64,000 nucleotides of DNA from Protula sp. h YS-2021 (GCA_949752745.1 OX457027.1:87689720-87753719), one strand, 5' to 3'; counted from the stretch's first letter, positions 32,627-43,900 are shown. Notes: generated from the letters alone by a model not told the origin. Numbers and translations: made by a program.

Positions 32627-34627
32627 CTATGGTCTAGTAAATCTGACCACAGGTTCGTCACTGTTAACAATTTCCACACTTTCAGATTGTTCCAAATCTT
32701 CAGTGCGGTTCAGGTTACGGGTTTGCCAACGTTCTCGCAACGGTGAACCATCACTCACAGTAATTCGATATCCAGCACGACAACGTTTATAACACATAAT
32801 TATCTTATACAAACAGAATGCGAAACCCAAACATAAAATTAATGACACGCATATACCCAGTGAAATTGTAAACCAAGGCGGCGACTCATTAGAGTCAATG
32901 GGCGAGAGGGGTTTTATTGAAGGGCTATCAAAGAGTGTTTCGAAACGGCTGATGGGAATGTTCGATATTTTGTCCAAATGTTTTTGACTTAGATCGAATG
33001 AAGTGTTCATTTTATTAAACAATTTTGAAAGAGCTGAACTTTGCCAAATGTTAGGAGTAACTTTTTCTATACGAATTTCTGACTCAATTTGAAGTTGAGA
33101 TTTAATATCAGTGTTTCCGGATTCATAAACTGGTATATAGAAATATTTTGATTTTGCATTACATCCTTTATTTAACCCCAAGGTAGAAATTCCGTTTTCG
33201 ATTATTCTAATATATTCTGACGTATTGCATTTAACATTAATTTCAAACTGAATTGGAGACGAAATTACCCATTTGCCATACCCTAAATACTTCAAACGAG
33301 GTAAAGCCTGTGCAGTCATTATTTTGGCTTTACAATGTTGGTCAATCTTATTTTGATCTCTCGAGTGTAAGGACAATAAACATGAAGGATACATGTTTAT
33401 ATCATACAGTGGGCTATTCAATCGGCAAATTGAACTTGAACGACAAAAGTTCATTTCATCTTTATCTAGAAAACTGTAAAGTCCTTTGAGGTCAGATATA
33501 GCTATAAAATCTGACTCAGTTTCATACATGGCAGAAAGATTTAATTTAGTTTCTTGAAAGGGCATCAAGATAGCTTCATAAACAGAAAATATGGACTCTT
33601 CAGAAATAATTGGTAGGGCCAATAAAATATGAACCCTGTTCCTCTCAGGGACAACAAGTGGTCTTAAAAATTTATAATATGATAAGGCCTCGACAGTCTT
33701 TAACTGAAATGGTAAAGACATGCCTTGCGGTAATTTAGCCTCAACCTGCCTAAATATAGGATTTAATTCAGATGGTGGCAATAAAGTAATTGGGAGATCT
33801 CCTTGGACACACATCTGTAATTGTAAAAGAACTTTAGATAAGAGGTCTTTGGTTTTTGTCATTGTGCTTGAGACAACATGAAACAAGTCATGAAGTCGAC
33901 TCATTATTTCTAGATAAGCAAGCTCCGGTAAAATTATTGAATCAATTTGTATAATTATATTTTGTACCTCATCATGAATAGTTTTAGTGACATTTTGAAG
34001 ATTTATGATAACATCTCGGTTTTCTTTAACTTGGGCATGTGTAGTATTTAAAATAGACAAACTTTTGTCGACGACGTGAATTAGATTAGACTGCGTATTT
34101 CGTACGTTAGATATGATTCCTTTAAGCTTACGTAAATTAGCGTTTGTCGGAATAGAAAACAGAAAACTAAGAATGCGTCCGCCAAAAGGAAGTATTCCTC
34201 TTCTTTCTCTCTTTCCTGACATTTGTGTGGCTATAGCGCGTATATCATTAAATTGTGATAATATTTCATTAAATTCATTATCAAAATGTGAAGTTTCACG
34301 AAAGATAAGCTTCCTGATATCGTTGTGAATTACGTTCATTTTCTTTTGAAAATTACTTTCCGTAGAATTATCAAAAGCGTAATTAACGAAAGTGTTTTGA
34401 AACGCAGAGTAAAACGTTTCAATTTCGTTACGAATTACGTTTATTTGTTGTTCGTAAGGCTCAAGTTCGATGGTAAAAGTCAAAAGCCACGTGTTGTAGG
34501 ATACGTATACCGGTTCACGTTGGATGAAGTAAACACCGCGTTGACCCGTAACTAATTGGACGAATATCACGTATGTTATTACGAAGACATTCATTCTGCA
34601 ATAAACAAGCAATAAACTAAAATACAT
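32627..34627 (-). CDS. env: Env-like fusion glycoprotein of the LTR element
   Basis: A 666-residue intact frame. An N-terminal hydrophobic leader spans about residues 12-28. A furin-type site KRERR lies at 139-143 and is followed at once by a hydrophobic, Gly-containing segment that resembles a fusion peptide. Long heptad-like helices come next (about 160-260), then a Cys-bearing region, a membrane segment at about 585-607 and a 59-residue basic tail. This layout matches class I, baculovirus F-like envelope proteins of errantiviruses. It lies downstream of pol and would need a spliced mRNA. The frame has no breaks, in contrast with pol. Assignment rests on layout and the cleavage/fusion region, not on overall identity. 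Confidence 0.8.
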   Translation of the reverse strand: MYFSLLLVYCRMNVFVITYVIFVQLVTGQRGVYFIQREPVYVSYNTWLLTFTIELEPYEQQINVIRNEIETFYSAFQNTFVNYAFDNSTESNFQKKMNVIHNDIRKLIFRETSHFDNEFNEILSQFNDIRAIATQMSGKRERRGILPFGGRILSFLFSIPTNANLRKLKGIISNVRNTQSNLIHVVDKSLSILNTTHAQVKENRDVIINLQNVTKTIHDEVQNIIIQIDSIILPELAYLEIMSRLHDLFHVVSSTMTKTKDLLSKVLLQLQMCVQGDLPITLLPPSELNPIFRQVEAKLPQGMSLPFQLKTVEALSYYKFLRPLVVPERNRVHILLALPIISEESIFSVYEAILMPFQETKLNLSAMYETESDFIAISDLKGLYSFLDKDEMNFCRSSSICRLNSPLYDINMYPSCLLSLHSRDQNKIDQHCKAKIMTAQALPRLKYLGYGKWVISSPIQFEINVKCNTSEYIRIIENGISTLGLNKGCNAKSKYFYIPVYESGNTDIKSQLQIESEIRIEKVTPNIWQSSALSKLFNKMNTSFDLSQKHLDKISNIPISRFETLFDSPSIKPLSPIDSNESPPWFTISLGICVSLILCLGFAFCLYKIIMCYKRCRAGYRITVSDGSPLRERWQTRNLNRTEDLEQSESVEIVNSDEPVVRFTRP

Positions 34628-34762
34628 TTTAGAATAACCCTTACATTTATTCTATTTCTAAATGAGCATTGTAACTAACACAAGCTCGTAGGAAATGTCT
34701 GTGCGTGGTTATCATTAAGACTAAATAAATGGCCAGTTTATTTTAGTCAAAGTAACCCTAAC

Positions 34763-35722
34763 TTAAGCGTCATATAATTTTATACGACCTATTCGTAGTC
34801 TCTTAACTACTTCATCATCATCATAACCTATGCTGTCGTCAAATTTCCTTTTGTCATTTGACCTAAGGTCATACTTGTGCGCTGGAGAGTCACTCGTGCC
34901 TGGTGCGTGACTTTCCACTAGTTCTTTTGTTTCCATCTCGTCTGAGGAAAAACGTTTTCGTTTCCTTGGTACACTAAATTCCCAAGGGTCTTTGTCTACT
35001 TGTTCTGAATTGAAACTGCTGGGACCTATTACTTTACAGTGACGACGGGGTTGAATACGTCTAGGGTTTTCATCACAGTGTTCAGATTCGAAATGTTCAG
35101 TAACGTTGCGTGGGACGTCGCAAATTTGGTCAGGGTCTGCTGCTCTTAAATTTTCTGAATGGACAACCCTATCTTTACCTGTTGACTGGTCTCTGATTCT
35201 ATAATTTACCGGTCCAGTGCGTTCCACAATACGGTAAAAGGGTTTCCATTTCAAAGAGAACTTAGGACACTCTTCGGGCCTAGCTGACCGTTCCAAATAA
35301 AATACAGGGTCACCGACCTCAAAGTTTTGCAAAGCTGCTCTGTTCCCTAACCTTCTTTTATTGGATTCGCGAGAGTCATACGTGTTCTTTTGCACTTCTT
35401 TATAGGCTAAATGTAACCTTTCAAGCATGCATGGCACGTATTCGTCTCCCATATATTTAAATTTTGGATTTAAGAGGGTGTCCATTGGCAAAACAGGGTC
35501 CCTCCCATAAACTAAGAAAAATGGGGTAAAACGTGTGGTATTACTGACTGACGTTCGGTAAGCCATCAAAAGCGCTGGCAAATATTTTGGCCAGTCGAGG
35601 TGATTTTTGAAGGCGTATTTTGCGATGACGTCATTCATAAAACGGTGGTAGCGTTCGACCTTTCCATTCGACGCTGCGTGATTTATTGACGTTCGTATAT
35701 GAGCGATTTTCATACGTTTCAA
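34763..35722 (-). pseudogene. pol: Pol fragment: integrase C-terminal half
   Basis: Begins just after an in-frame TAA (35,729-35,731) that cuts the integrase core. It has the third catalytic residue in 'NGKVERYH', the conserved 'ALLMAYRTS' and 'LVYGRDPVLP' stretches, a 'FEVGDPVF' DNA-binding tail, and a long basic C-terminus of about 120 residues without known domains. Confidence 0.88.
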
Positions 35723-35728
35723 CAGTAA

Positions 35729-36757
35729 TTAGATGATAGCGTTGACGTATTCAGTACCATTGTCACTGAGTATTGCTCTCGGGCAACCATGAGTAGGAAT
35801 GAACTTTTCCATCAATAACGATGCGACCGTTTCCGCAGACTTATCACGGACGGCATAGCACTCTGGCCAGCCACTAAAATGGTCGATGATGGTCACTACA
35901 TACCGTGAACCACATTCCGCCTCAATAAATGGTCCAGACGTATCTATCCCTATCAATTCAAAGGGGTACTCGGGCATCGGCATATCTTGCATTGGGATAC
36001 GAGCCTTGCGCATTTGCCTTGCTTTACATAAGCCACAATTTTGAATAAAGTTTACCGTGTCCCTAAAAGCATTTTTCCAATAGAAACGTTGCCTTATTTT
36101 GTCATAAGTTTTGTCTTGGCCTGTGTGACCTCCACCGAATTCGCTTTTGTGTGCTTGTTCTAAAATTGTTGATTGAAGTGTTTTGGGGATAACTAATTGT
36201 AAACGGGTTGTTTTGTCAAGACGCACTGGTTCAGAGATATGGTATAAAAGTTCGTCAACCATGACATATTCGAGTTCGAGTTTTGAATCGTTTGTTTTCT
36301 CAGATGGATTGTTTGTGTTTTCTAAAACGTTGATAATTTCTAAAATTTCAGGATCTTTCCTTTGTAAGCCTTTAATTTGTGATGGTTCTAAGACTGGATC
36401 AACCTCACTTTCAGATTCAGAGTCTGACTCCGTTTCTGAATTTGATGTTGATATCTTTCTTTTGAATTTTGGGGGTTCTAGATCAGAACTGTCTATGACA
36501 TTTATTGTGGGTTTTTGAACTATTTTAGATGTTTCCGGGTCAACCTCAATTTCATAATTTGTTCTCAAAATTTCTTGTCTCGAATTTATTTCAGAAATAA
36601 TTTCTTTTCTGATTTCTTGAAATTTTTTCGACATTTGATCGTCTAATACATCTTTGCATTCGTCGTCAGCCTTTTGCACATGGCTGAGTGATACAAGGAG
36701 CATTTTTATTTCCTCGACCTGAATGAATATATCTACTTGTTCTACTTCTGTACTCAT
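35729..36757 (-). pseudogene. pol: Pol fragment: RNase H/integrase linker and integrase N-half
   Basis: An acidic Glu/Ser-rich linker is followed by the integrase zinc module (His-His-Cys-Cys in 'HKSEFGGGHTG' and 'CGLCKARQ') and the first two catalytic Asp residues ('IDTSGPF', 'LSDNGTEY'). It ends at an in-frame TAA four codons after the second. The upstream pol segment closes with TGA about 70 bp earlier, and the expected C-terminal part of RNase H between the two is absent. Confidence 0.88.
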
Positions 36758-36827
36758 GATTCCGCTACTGGGTTTATCATTTCGCGTCGGAGTTTGCTCT
36801 GCACTTACCTCTGATGGGTCGGATTTC

Positions 36828-38998
36828 TCATCTGGATTTCATTTCTGCCGTAAATAGGGACCGTAGAGGTTTGTGGTCAGTAAATATGGTAAACTTATTT
36901 CCATAAAGGAAATGTCGCAACTTATTTACTGCAAATATTATAGCGTAAGCCTCTTTTTCAATTATGGGCCATTTCTTTTGTCCCGCTGATAATTGCTTTG
37001 ATAGGTACTGAACCGGTCGTTCATACCCATCAATTATCTGGGTTAGCACGGCTCCACACGCATAGTCTGAACTATCGGTATACAGGTTAAATGGCTTACC
37101 TATTTGGGGGTGAGCTAGAACCGGTGCAGTGCTAAGCTTCTCTTTCAGGGTTTCAAATGCTCTTTGTCTCTCGTCATTCCATTTAAATTTTGCGTTTTTC
37201 TTTGTGAGTTCGGATATAGGTTTGACTATGGCACTAAAATTTTCTATGAAATTTCTATAGTACGAGGCCATACCGATGAGCGATCTGACTTCCTTAACGG
37301 TAGTTGGCGGTTGCAACTTCTTGATCGCACTCACCTTTTCCGGATCAGGCTGAATACCGTTACCTGATATGATGTGCCCTAAGTACTGCACTTCACTTTG
37401 AAAGAATTTGCATTTTGATCTCTTAAGTTTCAATCCTGCTTCTCTTAGCCTACGGAAAATGTCATCTAAGTGTTTGCAATGGTCTTCCGGATTTTGTGAA
37501 AAGATAATTATATCATCTATGTAGACCAATGCGTAGACATTCAGACTATCTCCTAACACTTTAGTCATGAGCTCCTGAAAAGCTGAAGGGGCTGTACTTA
37601 TTCCAAATGGAAGTTTGTTAAATTCCCATAACCCAAACTGACAAACAAAAGCTGTTTTCTCGCGGTCACGTGGATTCAGAGGCAATTGATAGTATCCGGA
37701 TTTTAGATCCAGAACGCTATAGACACTAGCACCCCGCATGGATGCTAATATGTCTTGAATGTTGGGCAACGGATAGCTATTTTGGACAAGCACTCTATTA
37801 AGTTTCCTGTAATCTACGCACATCCGTGGCTGTCCGCCATCTTTTCTTGGGACAAAGAGAATAGGGGAACTCCATGGCGACTGTGACCTTTTAATGATCC
37901 CTGCCTTACTCAGGTCTTCTAAATGCTTTTCTAGCATGGGCCATTGTGAAAACGGCAATCTATATGGGCGTTGTTTTATGGGTGGACTGTCCCCCGTATT
38001 TAGACTTACCTCTGTTAAATGGGTTGTGCCTAAGTCTGTGTCACTCTTTGCAAAAACATTGTCGTTTTCAGTTAATATCTGTTCAAACTTTTGTTGAATT
38101 GAAGATGTGAGTTCAATGTCTGTTTTAATTGGTTTTTCATTGTTTGTTGTGATGTCTTGTGTGAGTGTCGTAAATGTTGTGGTGTTGACATTAAATGAAC
38201 CTTGGGTGTTTGCGTGATCTTCTAAATTAGACGAGTCATTTACTATGTTTGTGGGGATGTTTGTGGAAATGTCTTGTTCTTGAATGTTTTCAACAAAAGC
38301 AATTGGTTGACCTTTGCGTATCGTAAACCTTTTCGATGATTCATTGAAAACAGGTATTATTAGATGTTTACTATCTTTCATTAGAACACGTGGAAAACTT
38401 AACCCTGGCTGGTCATGAAAAAGTGACGTATTTTCTAAAGGGGTAATCAAACAATTTCCTTTTAGTCTTTTCTTAATTCCAATTCTTATGAAGGCTATTG
38501 ACCTCGGTTCTATATAACCCTTGTTTTTCGTTGAAGCTAATTCAATTTTGTTATTTTGTTTTTCTGCTCCCTGTAAAATTACGACTTGATTGCCTATGGC
38601 TAAGGTCCTCTTTTCAAAATCTAATTTCGCTTTATGACCCCTCAGAAAGTCTATGCCAATTAACACAGGGTAGTCTAACCTTCGGACTACCTGAAACTGG
38701 TGTTGTAAAATTTTGTGACCCAAACGAAATTTTAAAGTAACCGTTTTTATGACTTGTAAAGAATGTCCGGTGACGCCATGTAACTTTATTTGTGGTGGAA
38801 GTTCTTTTGAAACGAATTGTTTTTCGATTTTGTCGAAAAGATCCTCTGAAATTAATGTTTTATCGGCCCCTGTGTCTAAAAGTCCTAAACATTTCATTTT
38901 TCCAAAGTTAAGGGGACAAAATTTACTATCTTGAGTATTTTCTGAACCATGGCCTAATTCCGTATGTCCGGTTCGTAGATCATCGGAAGTTTCTAGTT
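36828..38998 (-). CDS. pol: Pol: protease, reverse transcriptase, partial RNase H
   Basis: An aspartic protease motif 'LLDTGADKTLIS' lies near the first Met (38,897). Reverse transcriptase follows with 'PLPNIQDI', 'LDLKSGYYQLPL' and the metal-binding 'YIDDI'. RNase H then begins ('LYTDSSDYACGAVL') and stops at TGA after 'DHKPLRSLFTAEMK'. The frame is open back to 38,998 and overlaps the gag end, which fits translation by -1 frameshift rather than from its own ATG. The enzyme copies element RNA into DNA in cytoplasmic particles. The premature end removes integrase from this polyprotein. Confidence 0.92.
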
Positions 38999-39928
38999 TA
39001 AAGCTTGCGTTTGATTTTTAAACCTTTTTGCTCGACAGTCCCTTTGGACATGACCAATCTTTTTGCAAAAGTAGCAAACTGGTTTATTGTCTTTCGTCCA
39101 CTCGTACTTTGGTTTGTCGTTCGTCTGTCGCCTAGTAAAATTTTGACCACGCTGTTGTTTACTGGACCTATCTTCTGCAGATTGCACGGAAAGTACGTTC
39201 TCTAGTTTTTCTTCTAAGTTAAGAATAGCGTTTGCTAACGTTTCAAATTTATTGTCTTTCGCTACAACGTTTACGTCCATTGGTTCTTCCGTACGTCTAC
39301 GCAATTCGAACGTTTTTGAATCTTGTTGCTCACGTAGAGCTATCACTAGCGCTTGATCCAACGTTTTCGGCTTTTCGCGAATGAGTTTGCGTGATATCGT
39401 ATCGTTATTCACACCGTCTATCAACGTGTCTATTAATATGTTTTGTATTAAGGGGTTAGAAAGGTTTTCGCCGACAAAAGCTTCATCCGCGAGCGCGAAA
39501 ATACGCTCGGAAAAATTTTGAATACTCTCTCCCTTCTTTTGTGATAATTTACGTAGCTTAGTTTTGGCCATTTGCACATCTCCTGTATCGCTGTATTGTT
39601 GTACGAGAATTCTCTTTATGTCTTCGAAAGTTAAATTTGGATGCAATCGCAAAACTCGTGCCAAAAAATCGGCTGCGGAGCCTTTTAGTGTTTGGAGGGC
39701 GAACGATTTTAATCGTTCGTCAGTTGCTTCAGTGACCGTTCCCGCCCGCTCTATCTCTTTTAACCATTCTCGGAATTTTCTCGAGTTTTCTCCATCGAAT
39801 TCACGGATTTGTTTTAAAACCCCTTGTGCCCTTAACTCCAATTTTAATTCTTTCATACCGTCCCGAAATGCTTCTACCGAATCAATTTCACCTGGGGGTA
39901 TCAGAATATTACTTGCGTTGGGTTCCAT
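38993..39928 (-). CDS. gag: Gag: capsid/nucleocapsid protein
   Basis: 311 residues. A helical capsid-type region ('FREWLKEIERA', 'LQTLKGSAADFL', 'SERIFALADEAF', a retrotransposon gag fold) is followed by a basic linker and one CCHC zinc knuckle, 'CYFCKKIGHVQRDC', near residue 290. It assembles particles and binds element RNA. The ATG follows a leader of about 610 bp after the 5' LTR. The frame closes with TAG immediately after a -1 slippery heptamer. Confidence 0.93.
   Translation of the reverse strand: MEPNASNILIPPGEIDSVEAFRDGMKELKLELRAQGVLKQIREFDGENSRKFREWLKEIERAGTVTEATDERLKSFALQTLKGSAADFLARVLRLHPNLTFEDIKRILVQQYSDTGDVQMAKTKLRKLSQKKGESIQNFSERIFALADEAFVGENLSNPLIQNILIDTLIDGVNNDTISRKLIREKPKTLDQALVIALREQQDSKTFELRRRTEEPMDVNVVAKDNKFETLANAILNLEEKLENVLSVQSAEDRSSKQQRGQNFTRRQTNDKPKYEWTKDNKPVCYFCKKIGHVQRDCRAKRFKNQTQALN
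38996..39002 (-). promoter_or_regulatory. -1 ribosomal frameshift site (gag-pol)
   Basis: The minus strand reads TTTAAAC, in the X XXY YYZ register of gag, directly followed by the gag TAG. A one-base backward slip enters the pol frame exactly. TTTAAAC is one of the strongest known -1 slippery heptamers. A downstream stimulatory fold was not computed. Confidence 0.85.
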
Positions 39929-40517
39929 TTTGTTTTAACCTAACAAATCAAGAAAACCTTAACCTTAAAGCTATTTCGTGCTGGCTATCGAATTACAAAA
40001 GATTTGGAACTAACCTGACTGTCCTTGCGAGTGTTCTTGTCTCCGTTTGTCCAGTCCTATGGTCTCCTCCTTGGTTATTCAGTCCACTTCTGATATTACA
40101 GTTCCCTCTGCTCCACTGATATTGTGACAGGAATGCTCCTCCTCTACTGACAGGGTAATAGAAATGCTGCTCCTGCTCCGATATGAAAATAGAAATGCTG
40201 CTCCTGCTCCGATATGAAACTAGAAATGCTGCTCCTCCGATATGAAAATAGAAATGCTGCTCCTGCTCCGATATGAAACTAGAAATGCTGCTCCTCCGAT
40301 ATGAAAATAGAAATGTTGTTCCTTCTCTGATATTAGGGTTGAAAATGCTGCTGTTGTGGCTTGAAATGTTGCCCTTTTCCCTCTCTCTCTCGAATAGGAA
40401 TTTGCCGCTTGAGATCCGCTGGCTCTTCCGTCTTGAGTCTGGCTCTGTTAGATTGTGTTGACGGTTCACAGGTTCTTGCTTGTTGATCTAAAATGTGCTG
40501 ATTTTAGATAGGTCAGA
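39929..40517 (-). repeat. Retroelement leader with 33/36-bp tandem repeats
   Basis: At 40,140-40,340 the leader repeats a unit with 'GAAATGCTGCTCC' and 'GATATGAAA', alternating 36- and 33-bp versions about six times. Both lengths are multiples of three, so a 158-codon frame (39,993-40,469, minus) stays open across it. That frame may be incidental. Confidence 0.6.
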
Positions 40518-40535
40518 TCCTGGACTAAGGCACCA
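40518..40535 (-). promoter_or_regulatory. Primer-binding site candidate
   Basis: Two bases after the 5' LTR the minus strand reads TGGTGCCTTAGTCCAGG. TGG pairs with the CCA end of a tRNA, and the position is right for minus-strand priming. I did not identify the tRNA. Confidence 0.65.
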
Positions 40536-40537
40536 TT

Positions 40538-40882
40538 TGTAGGGTACTTCTTCTCCTTTCTAAAATCTCTTCTGGTTTCTTCAAAGTATTTTAACTAACA
40601 GTTAAAATAAAGAGACGTTTCTTGTTCTTCGCGTTGTGTGTTTATTTTCGGATTTCGATGCTATCACTGTGACACCGCAACCCAGACTGCCTAAAATTAT
40701 TGTGCTGCACGTTTTTATCTGATGCGTCACATGATCATGACATCATGTACCATGTGACGATGAGGTAACCAGCTTTACCTTGCATACCCAACAAACAAGG
40801 TAATAAAGTCTAGGATGGGTGCCAATAAGTGATTCATCAAAAGAAGCCCCAAATTGAATTAAAGGCCACTGGCCTTATTACA
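40538..40882 (-). repeat. 5' LTR
   Basis: 345 bp, reading the same as 31,791-32,135. It contains the element promoter. Flanked by TTTTT on the genomic right side. Confidence 0.95.
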
Positions 40883-41369
40883 TTTTTTATGGGGGCGGGG
40901 GGGGGGGGGATTCTTAGTCTTCGAACCGACAGGAATGTTCGGCTGAAGACCGCAAAGAATGTACCCCCCCCCCCCAACAGAAAAAATAAATAAATAAAGC
41001 ACCGCTCCTATCAAAGCGATTTCTTTCTTTTTTCTGAAGAAAAATCTGCAGTGACAAAATGTAATAAAGTGTGCTTTTATGTATTCCTGCCTTGCTACCA
41101 ATAGCCCGCAGTTTTCATTCCATCAATGTTTACTGTTCCGCTGGCTAAGGCTACTCCTGCTTTGTTATCTTGATGTGCAGTGAAAAAACTTATCATCGAT
41201 AAAACACATAATCGGAGGCATCTGTTGCCTCGACACGAACTAGGAAAGAAGCGAAAATATAACTGCGGCTTTTCATGACTGACGTGATAAATCATAAGAC
41301 TATAATATTTTTTTTTAATTTCAGACACAGACACCTGGTGTTTTTACCCTTTTTTCCTTTTTCTTTCTT

Positions 41370-41445
41370 TTTTTTTTTTTTTTGTTTTTGTTTTTTTTGT
41401 TTTTTTTGTTTTTTTTTGTTTTTTTTGCTTCCATATTTTTTCAGA
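41370..41445. repeat. T-rich simple repeat
   Basis: T runs broken by single G or C; possibly an old poly-A tail of a minus-strand retroposon. Confidence 0.6.
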
Positions 41446-41599
41446 CAAGGTGGGGGTATTTGAATTTCGAAAAGGCGTGCAGAATTCTAGTCTTCAGACT
41501 AAGCTCCTGTAACTCATAAAATAACTTACCCTTGTGAGACCTTCCACACTACGAAAAAATCGCAGTGGGCTCGTACTTCGTGCTTTTTCACCAGTTTTC

Positions 41600-41880
41600 C
41601 TAACCATTTGCCTCAGTGACTCATTTTTTCGTAAGGCGCTGGTCTGCTAATAACGAGGATGGGGGTTCAAGCCCTGCTCAAGGCCAATTTCTTCTCGTTT
41701 TATCAATTCTGCAGGCGATATTCACAGATCTGTCTCCCATGGAAGCAGTGGTTTGCGTTGCCGCAGCAAGAAGTTCTGAGTTCAAGTCCCGATCTAGGCT
41801 AACTTTCCATTGCCTCCCTTCAGGTTTTACACGCCATATTTATAGTTTTCCTTATCACAGAGGCGTATAAAAGCCAATAG
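41600..41880 (+). repeat. tRNA-derived (SINE-like) repeats
   Basis: Two tRNA-like stretches occur, each with a B-box-like motif: GGTTCAAGCCC (41,674) and AGTTCAAGTCC (41,778). 'AGCAGTGGTTTGCGTTGCCG' recurs in form at 17,768. They do not fold as obvious complete tRNAs by eye. Confidence 0.4.
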
Positions 41881-42354
41881 TGCATTAATGTTTTTTTTTC
41901 TTCCCTTCCTTCCCTTAATTTCTTCCCTGCTCCCAGGTAGATCTTCAGTGGAGTTGTACTATTTTGTTATCGGTTCGGGAAAAACTGGCCAAAACAAGAA
42001 TAGCTTTGAGAGAAACACAAAAATGTTGTTCGTACCACAGGTCGTGTTAGATTACTTTTGATAGCAATGTTGCCCACGAGGCCTTCAGCCAAATCTAAAC
42101 TTTGATTTGGCTTGATCCGATTTTGATCGGTTTCTCCTTTCGCCTTTGTAATTTCTTCGCTTTTACGGTTGGGCACAGTGTTCATTTTATCAGAATTCAT
42201 CAAATATCGCAGCTCCTTTATCGTTTCGTGATATATTTTAAGTTAAAACTTTGTAAATTGCTCATAGGAAAATCATTCGTTCTGTTTTCACTTAATTCTG
42301 AACATTCGAGTGTATCTTTGGGTAATGATTGGTAATTAAAATCATCTTTCTTTC

Positions 42355-42425
42355 TCATCATCATCGTGACCATTACCATCATCATCATTATCATCATCAT
42401 CATCATCATCATCGTCATCCTCATC
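42355..42425. repeat. (CAT)n microsatellite
   Basis: Imperfect CAT/ATC repeat. Confidence 0.85.
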
Positions 42426-42782
42426 AGTTTTCCTATGATCACTGGATCGCGATTCTTCATCTTCGAAAAATGGTCATTCCTACACCACCAGATGATCTTT
42501 TAAACTCGGTACTGACTTGAGAACGCCACCGAAAATTCTTCCATTTCACTTCACGTTTTCCTATACTTTATTGAAAAAAGTTTTTTTTTTAAAAAAACCA
42601 GGATAAGAAGTGGTTCTTTTTCGTTGAGTGGCAAATTCCAAAACCTCAGCAAAATATGCCAGGGGAATTAAAGTATTATCTTTAAAAACTTAAATTTAAT
42701 GAAAGTGTGAGTAACAAGCAAGAATGTTCGTGGACATTTCTCCCTGTAGCATTGAAACACCCCAGCACTGAAACACCACATC

Positions 42783-42917
42783 ATTGGATGGGCCCATCCA
42801 ATGGCTGGGCGAAAATATGTGCTATTCCTATAGCCAAATATGGGCTGAAACTGTAGAAGCGCATACCAACGAAGATGGGGTAAATCAATACCTCGCTGTT
42901 ATTGGATGGGCCCATCC
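42783..42917. repeat. Pair of GGATGGGCCCATCC palindromes
   Basis: ATTGGATGGGCCCATCCAAT at 42,783-42,802 is a perfect 20-bp palindrome. Its 14-bp core recurs at 42,904-42,917. The 100 bp between is open on both strands, but I see no protein family. Confidence 0.75.
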
Positions 42918-43079
42918 TACGGATGGGCTGTTTCAATACAACACTCCCATCGGTAAAAGCGAAAACACTACTAAAGTGAAAGGAGTAAGCTACCGATTTT
43001 GACAAAACATAAATTTAGCAGGAGTAACATTTCGAAAAATTGAAAAAAAAACTGAAATATTGTAGCCCGGAGTGAGGCT

Positions 43080-43800
43080 TAAGGTCGTGACCTCAAGCTT
43101 CTCAAGCGTATGCGCTAACCCCAATGCTACACTGCACAAAGTCATGTTGGGTAAAGGATTGAGCTTCTAGTTGTAGCATTCTGTGATTTTGTTCATAAAT
43201 TAAATCGTTTTTGGCCAAGATTTTGGCCAAATAATAATAATAATAATAATAATAATCTGGAGGAAGCGGAACTATACATATATAGCTTGATAGGAAAGAA
43301 AAGTGGGTCGATGGAGCCTCTAGCTTCCCAAGCAAACGCGTAAACCCTGAGCTTAACTCCACAACTTTCGCTTAGTGAAGCACTGAGTTTCTGGTAGAGG
43401 TATTTCGTGATTGTCAGAAATTTGGTTGTATCCGGGCAAAATTTCGGTCAATTCGTCGAGAAAAATACCAGTGTGATGGAGTAATTTCAGGGAAACATTT
43501 CTATCAAATTTTTTAGTAATCGAACAGGCATTTGTAGGAAAAGTAGCATTTTTTATTATTATTATATTTTTAATTTAACCATTTTTTGGCAAGTTTATAA
43601 ATCCGATGTAGGAGCTTCAGGGGAACATTTCCGTCAAATTGTAAAGCGACCTGACTGTATGTGGGAAGAGTTCCATTTTTGTGATTTCTAAAATTTGGCA
43701 GTTTTTTGGCCAACATTTTGGCAAATTTTGGTCAAATCGGCAAAAAAGTTGTGTGGATCTATTTGGGGACTATTCCTGCCATTTTGAAAAATTATTTGCA
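43080..43800. repeat. Loose ~130-bp repeats
   Basis: 'GAGCTTCAGGGGAACATTTC' and 'CAAATTTTTTAGT/CAAATTGTAAAG' phrases recur about 130 bp apart, and there are two 'CCTCAAGCTTCTCAAGCG'-like blocks (43,090 and 43,318). The sequence is degenerate. Confidence 0.4.
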
Positions 43801-43900
43801 CGCACATACATAACAGACGACGTTTAAGCCCACAAGTGAATGCCCCATCCATGAAAGTCGGCTGGGCTAAAGAACAGTCAACTCTTCATTCACAACAACC

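Larger units (their letters stand above)
31791..40882 (-). mobile_element. Env-bearing Ty3/Gypsy LTR retrotransposon
   Basis: The element is 9,092 bp on the minus strand and is bounded by two 345-bp LTRs that I read as identical, each with TG...CA ends and a TTTTT flank on both sides (5-bp target duplication, though in a T-rich site). Internal order is leader, gag, pol (protease, reverse transcriptase, RNase H, integrase), then env, which is errantivirus-like architecture. Identical LTRs imply recent insertion. Pol has two in-frame stops, so this copy appears unable to make a full polyprotein. Confidence 0.93.

Noticed and set aside
39993..40469. 158-codon frame in the retroelement leader as an accessory gene
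   Set aside because: Depends on 33/36-bp repeats that are multiples of three; no motif or start context supports it.
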